The notes below the pieces were generated by a model. It ran no database searches. It was not told the origin of the DNA and saw nothing but the letters and a program-made list of their open reading frames with translations. From assembly GCA_007128085.1 (NCBI GenBank), contig SKYC01000217.1, positions 1 through 6,476 of the forward strand: 6,476 nt of DNA. Reading direction: 5' to 3'. Position numbers and translations under genes: made by a program. The DNA is from Saprospiraceae bacterium. GTDB lineage: Bacteria; Bacteroidota; Bacteroidia; Chitinophagales; Saprospiraceae. Shown one piece after another: positions 6,284 to 6,476 of this stretch. Each line of letters begins with the position of its first letter. Within the stretch, counting starts at the first letter, position 1.

Positions 6284-6436
6284 GAATAACGAACACTGAT
6301 TAACGAACGCTGATTTGAGAAGTTCTCAATTGGACGAGACAAAAGCCAGAAACTGCATAAGAGAAGATAAAATGCTGCAAAATCAACAATCGAATTCATT
6401 CTAAATTCGTCAATCGGTGTTCGTTAATCGTTATTC
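6284..6436. repeat. Composite repeat: two tandem 14-bp units and one inverted copy
   Basis: AACGAACACTGATT (6288-6301) is followed at once by AACGAACGCTGATT (6302-6315), differing at one base. The reverse complement of 6412-6425 is AACGAACACCGATT, a third copy with one change from the first. The flanks match too: the left arm begins GAATAACG at 6284, and the right arm read in reverse begins GAATAACGATT (6436-6426). The arms form an imperfect inverted repeat around a spacer of about 96 nt. The spacer contains the palindrome TTGAGAAGTTCTCAA (6315-6329). Degenerate AACGAA/GATTAACG repeats of this flavour occur between genes in many Bacteroidota genomes, sometimes near small four-helix-bundle (23S rRNA intervening-sequence type) genes. 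That association is from memory, and no such gene is present here. The 40 bases after it (6437-6476) hold nothing I can assign. Confidence 0.7.
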
Positions 6437-6476
6437 CTCACCTTCCCTTTAGTGAATCATACCGGTGTTCTCAATC

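Overview
The window looks like ordinary chromosomal DNA from a member of the Bacteroidota. Several upstream regions carry the -7 promoter motif of that phylum (TAnnTTTG). Start codons follow A-rich leaders without a clear Shine-Dalgarno sequence, and the proteins read like Bacteroidota versions of their families. Base composition looks even across the genes, and there is no transposase, integrase, phage gene, tRNA, rRNA or CRISPR array.

Layout. Five genes run leftward on the minus strand over bases 1-5580. In transcription order they are a secreted PHB-depolymerase/LpqC-type esterase (5580-4678), the cell-wall enzyme MurB (4551-3487), a YfcC/DcuC-superfamily membrane transporter (3370-1967), an enoyl-CoA hydratase/isomerase (1773-988), and a thioredoxin-reductase-like ferredoxin--NADP reductase whose C-terminus runs off the left edge (923-1). 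Facing away from the esterase across a 100-bp divergent gap is methylglyoxal synthase mgsA on the plus strand (5681-6079). The last ~400 bases have no convincing gene. They hold a Bacteroidota-style repeat: two tandem 14-bp units plus an inverted third copy about 100 bp further on.

How the genes work together. They do not form an obvious single pathway. The gaps between minus-strand genes (64 to 193 bp), and candidate promoters in front of the hydratase, the transporter and murB, suggest mostly separate transcription units. The hydratase and the ferredoxin reductase, 64 bp apart, are the likeliest pair to be co-transcribed. The themes are acyl-CoA and redox metabolism, solute transport, peptidoglycan precursor synthesis, extracytoplasmic ester hydrolysis, and the methylglyoxal bypass of glycolysis.

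I found no convincing new multi-gene system. The items most worth a second look are non-coding: the 3' repeat cluster at 6284-6436, a long hairpin in the presumed 5' leader of the hydratase gene (1810-1860), and an inverted repeat beside the mgsA promoter (5622-5647).
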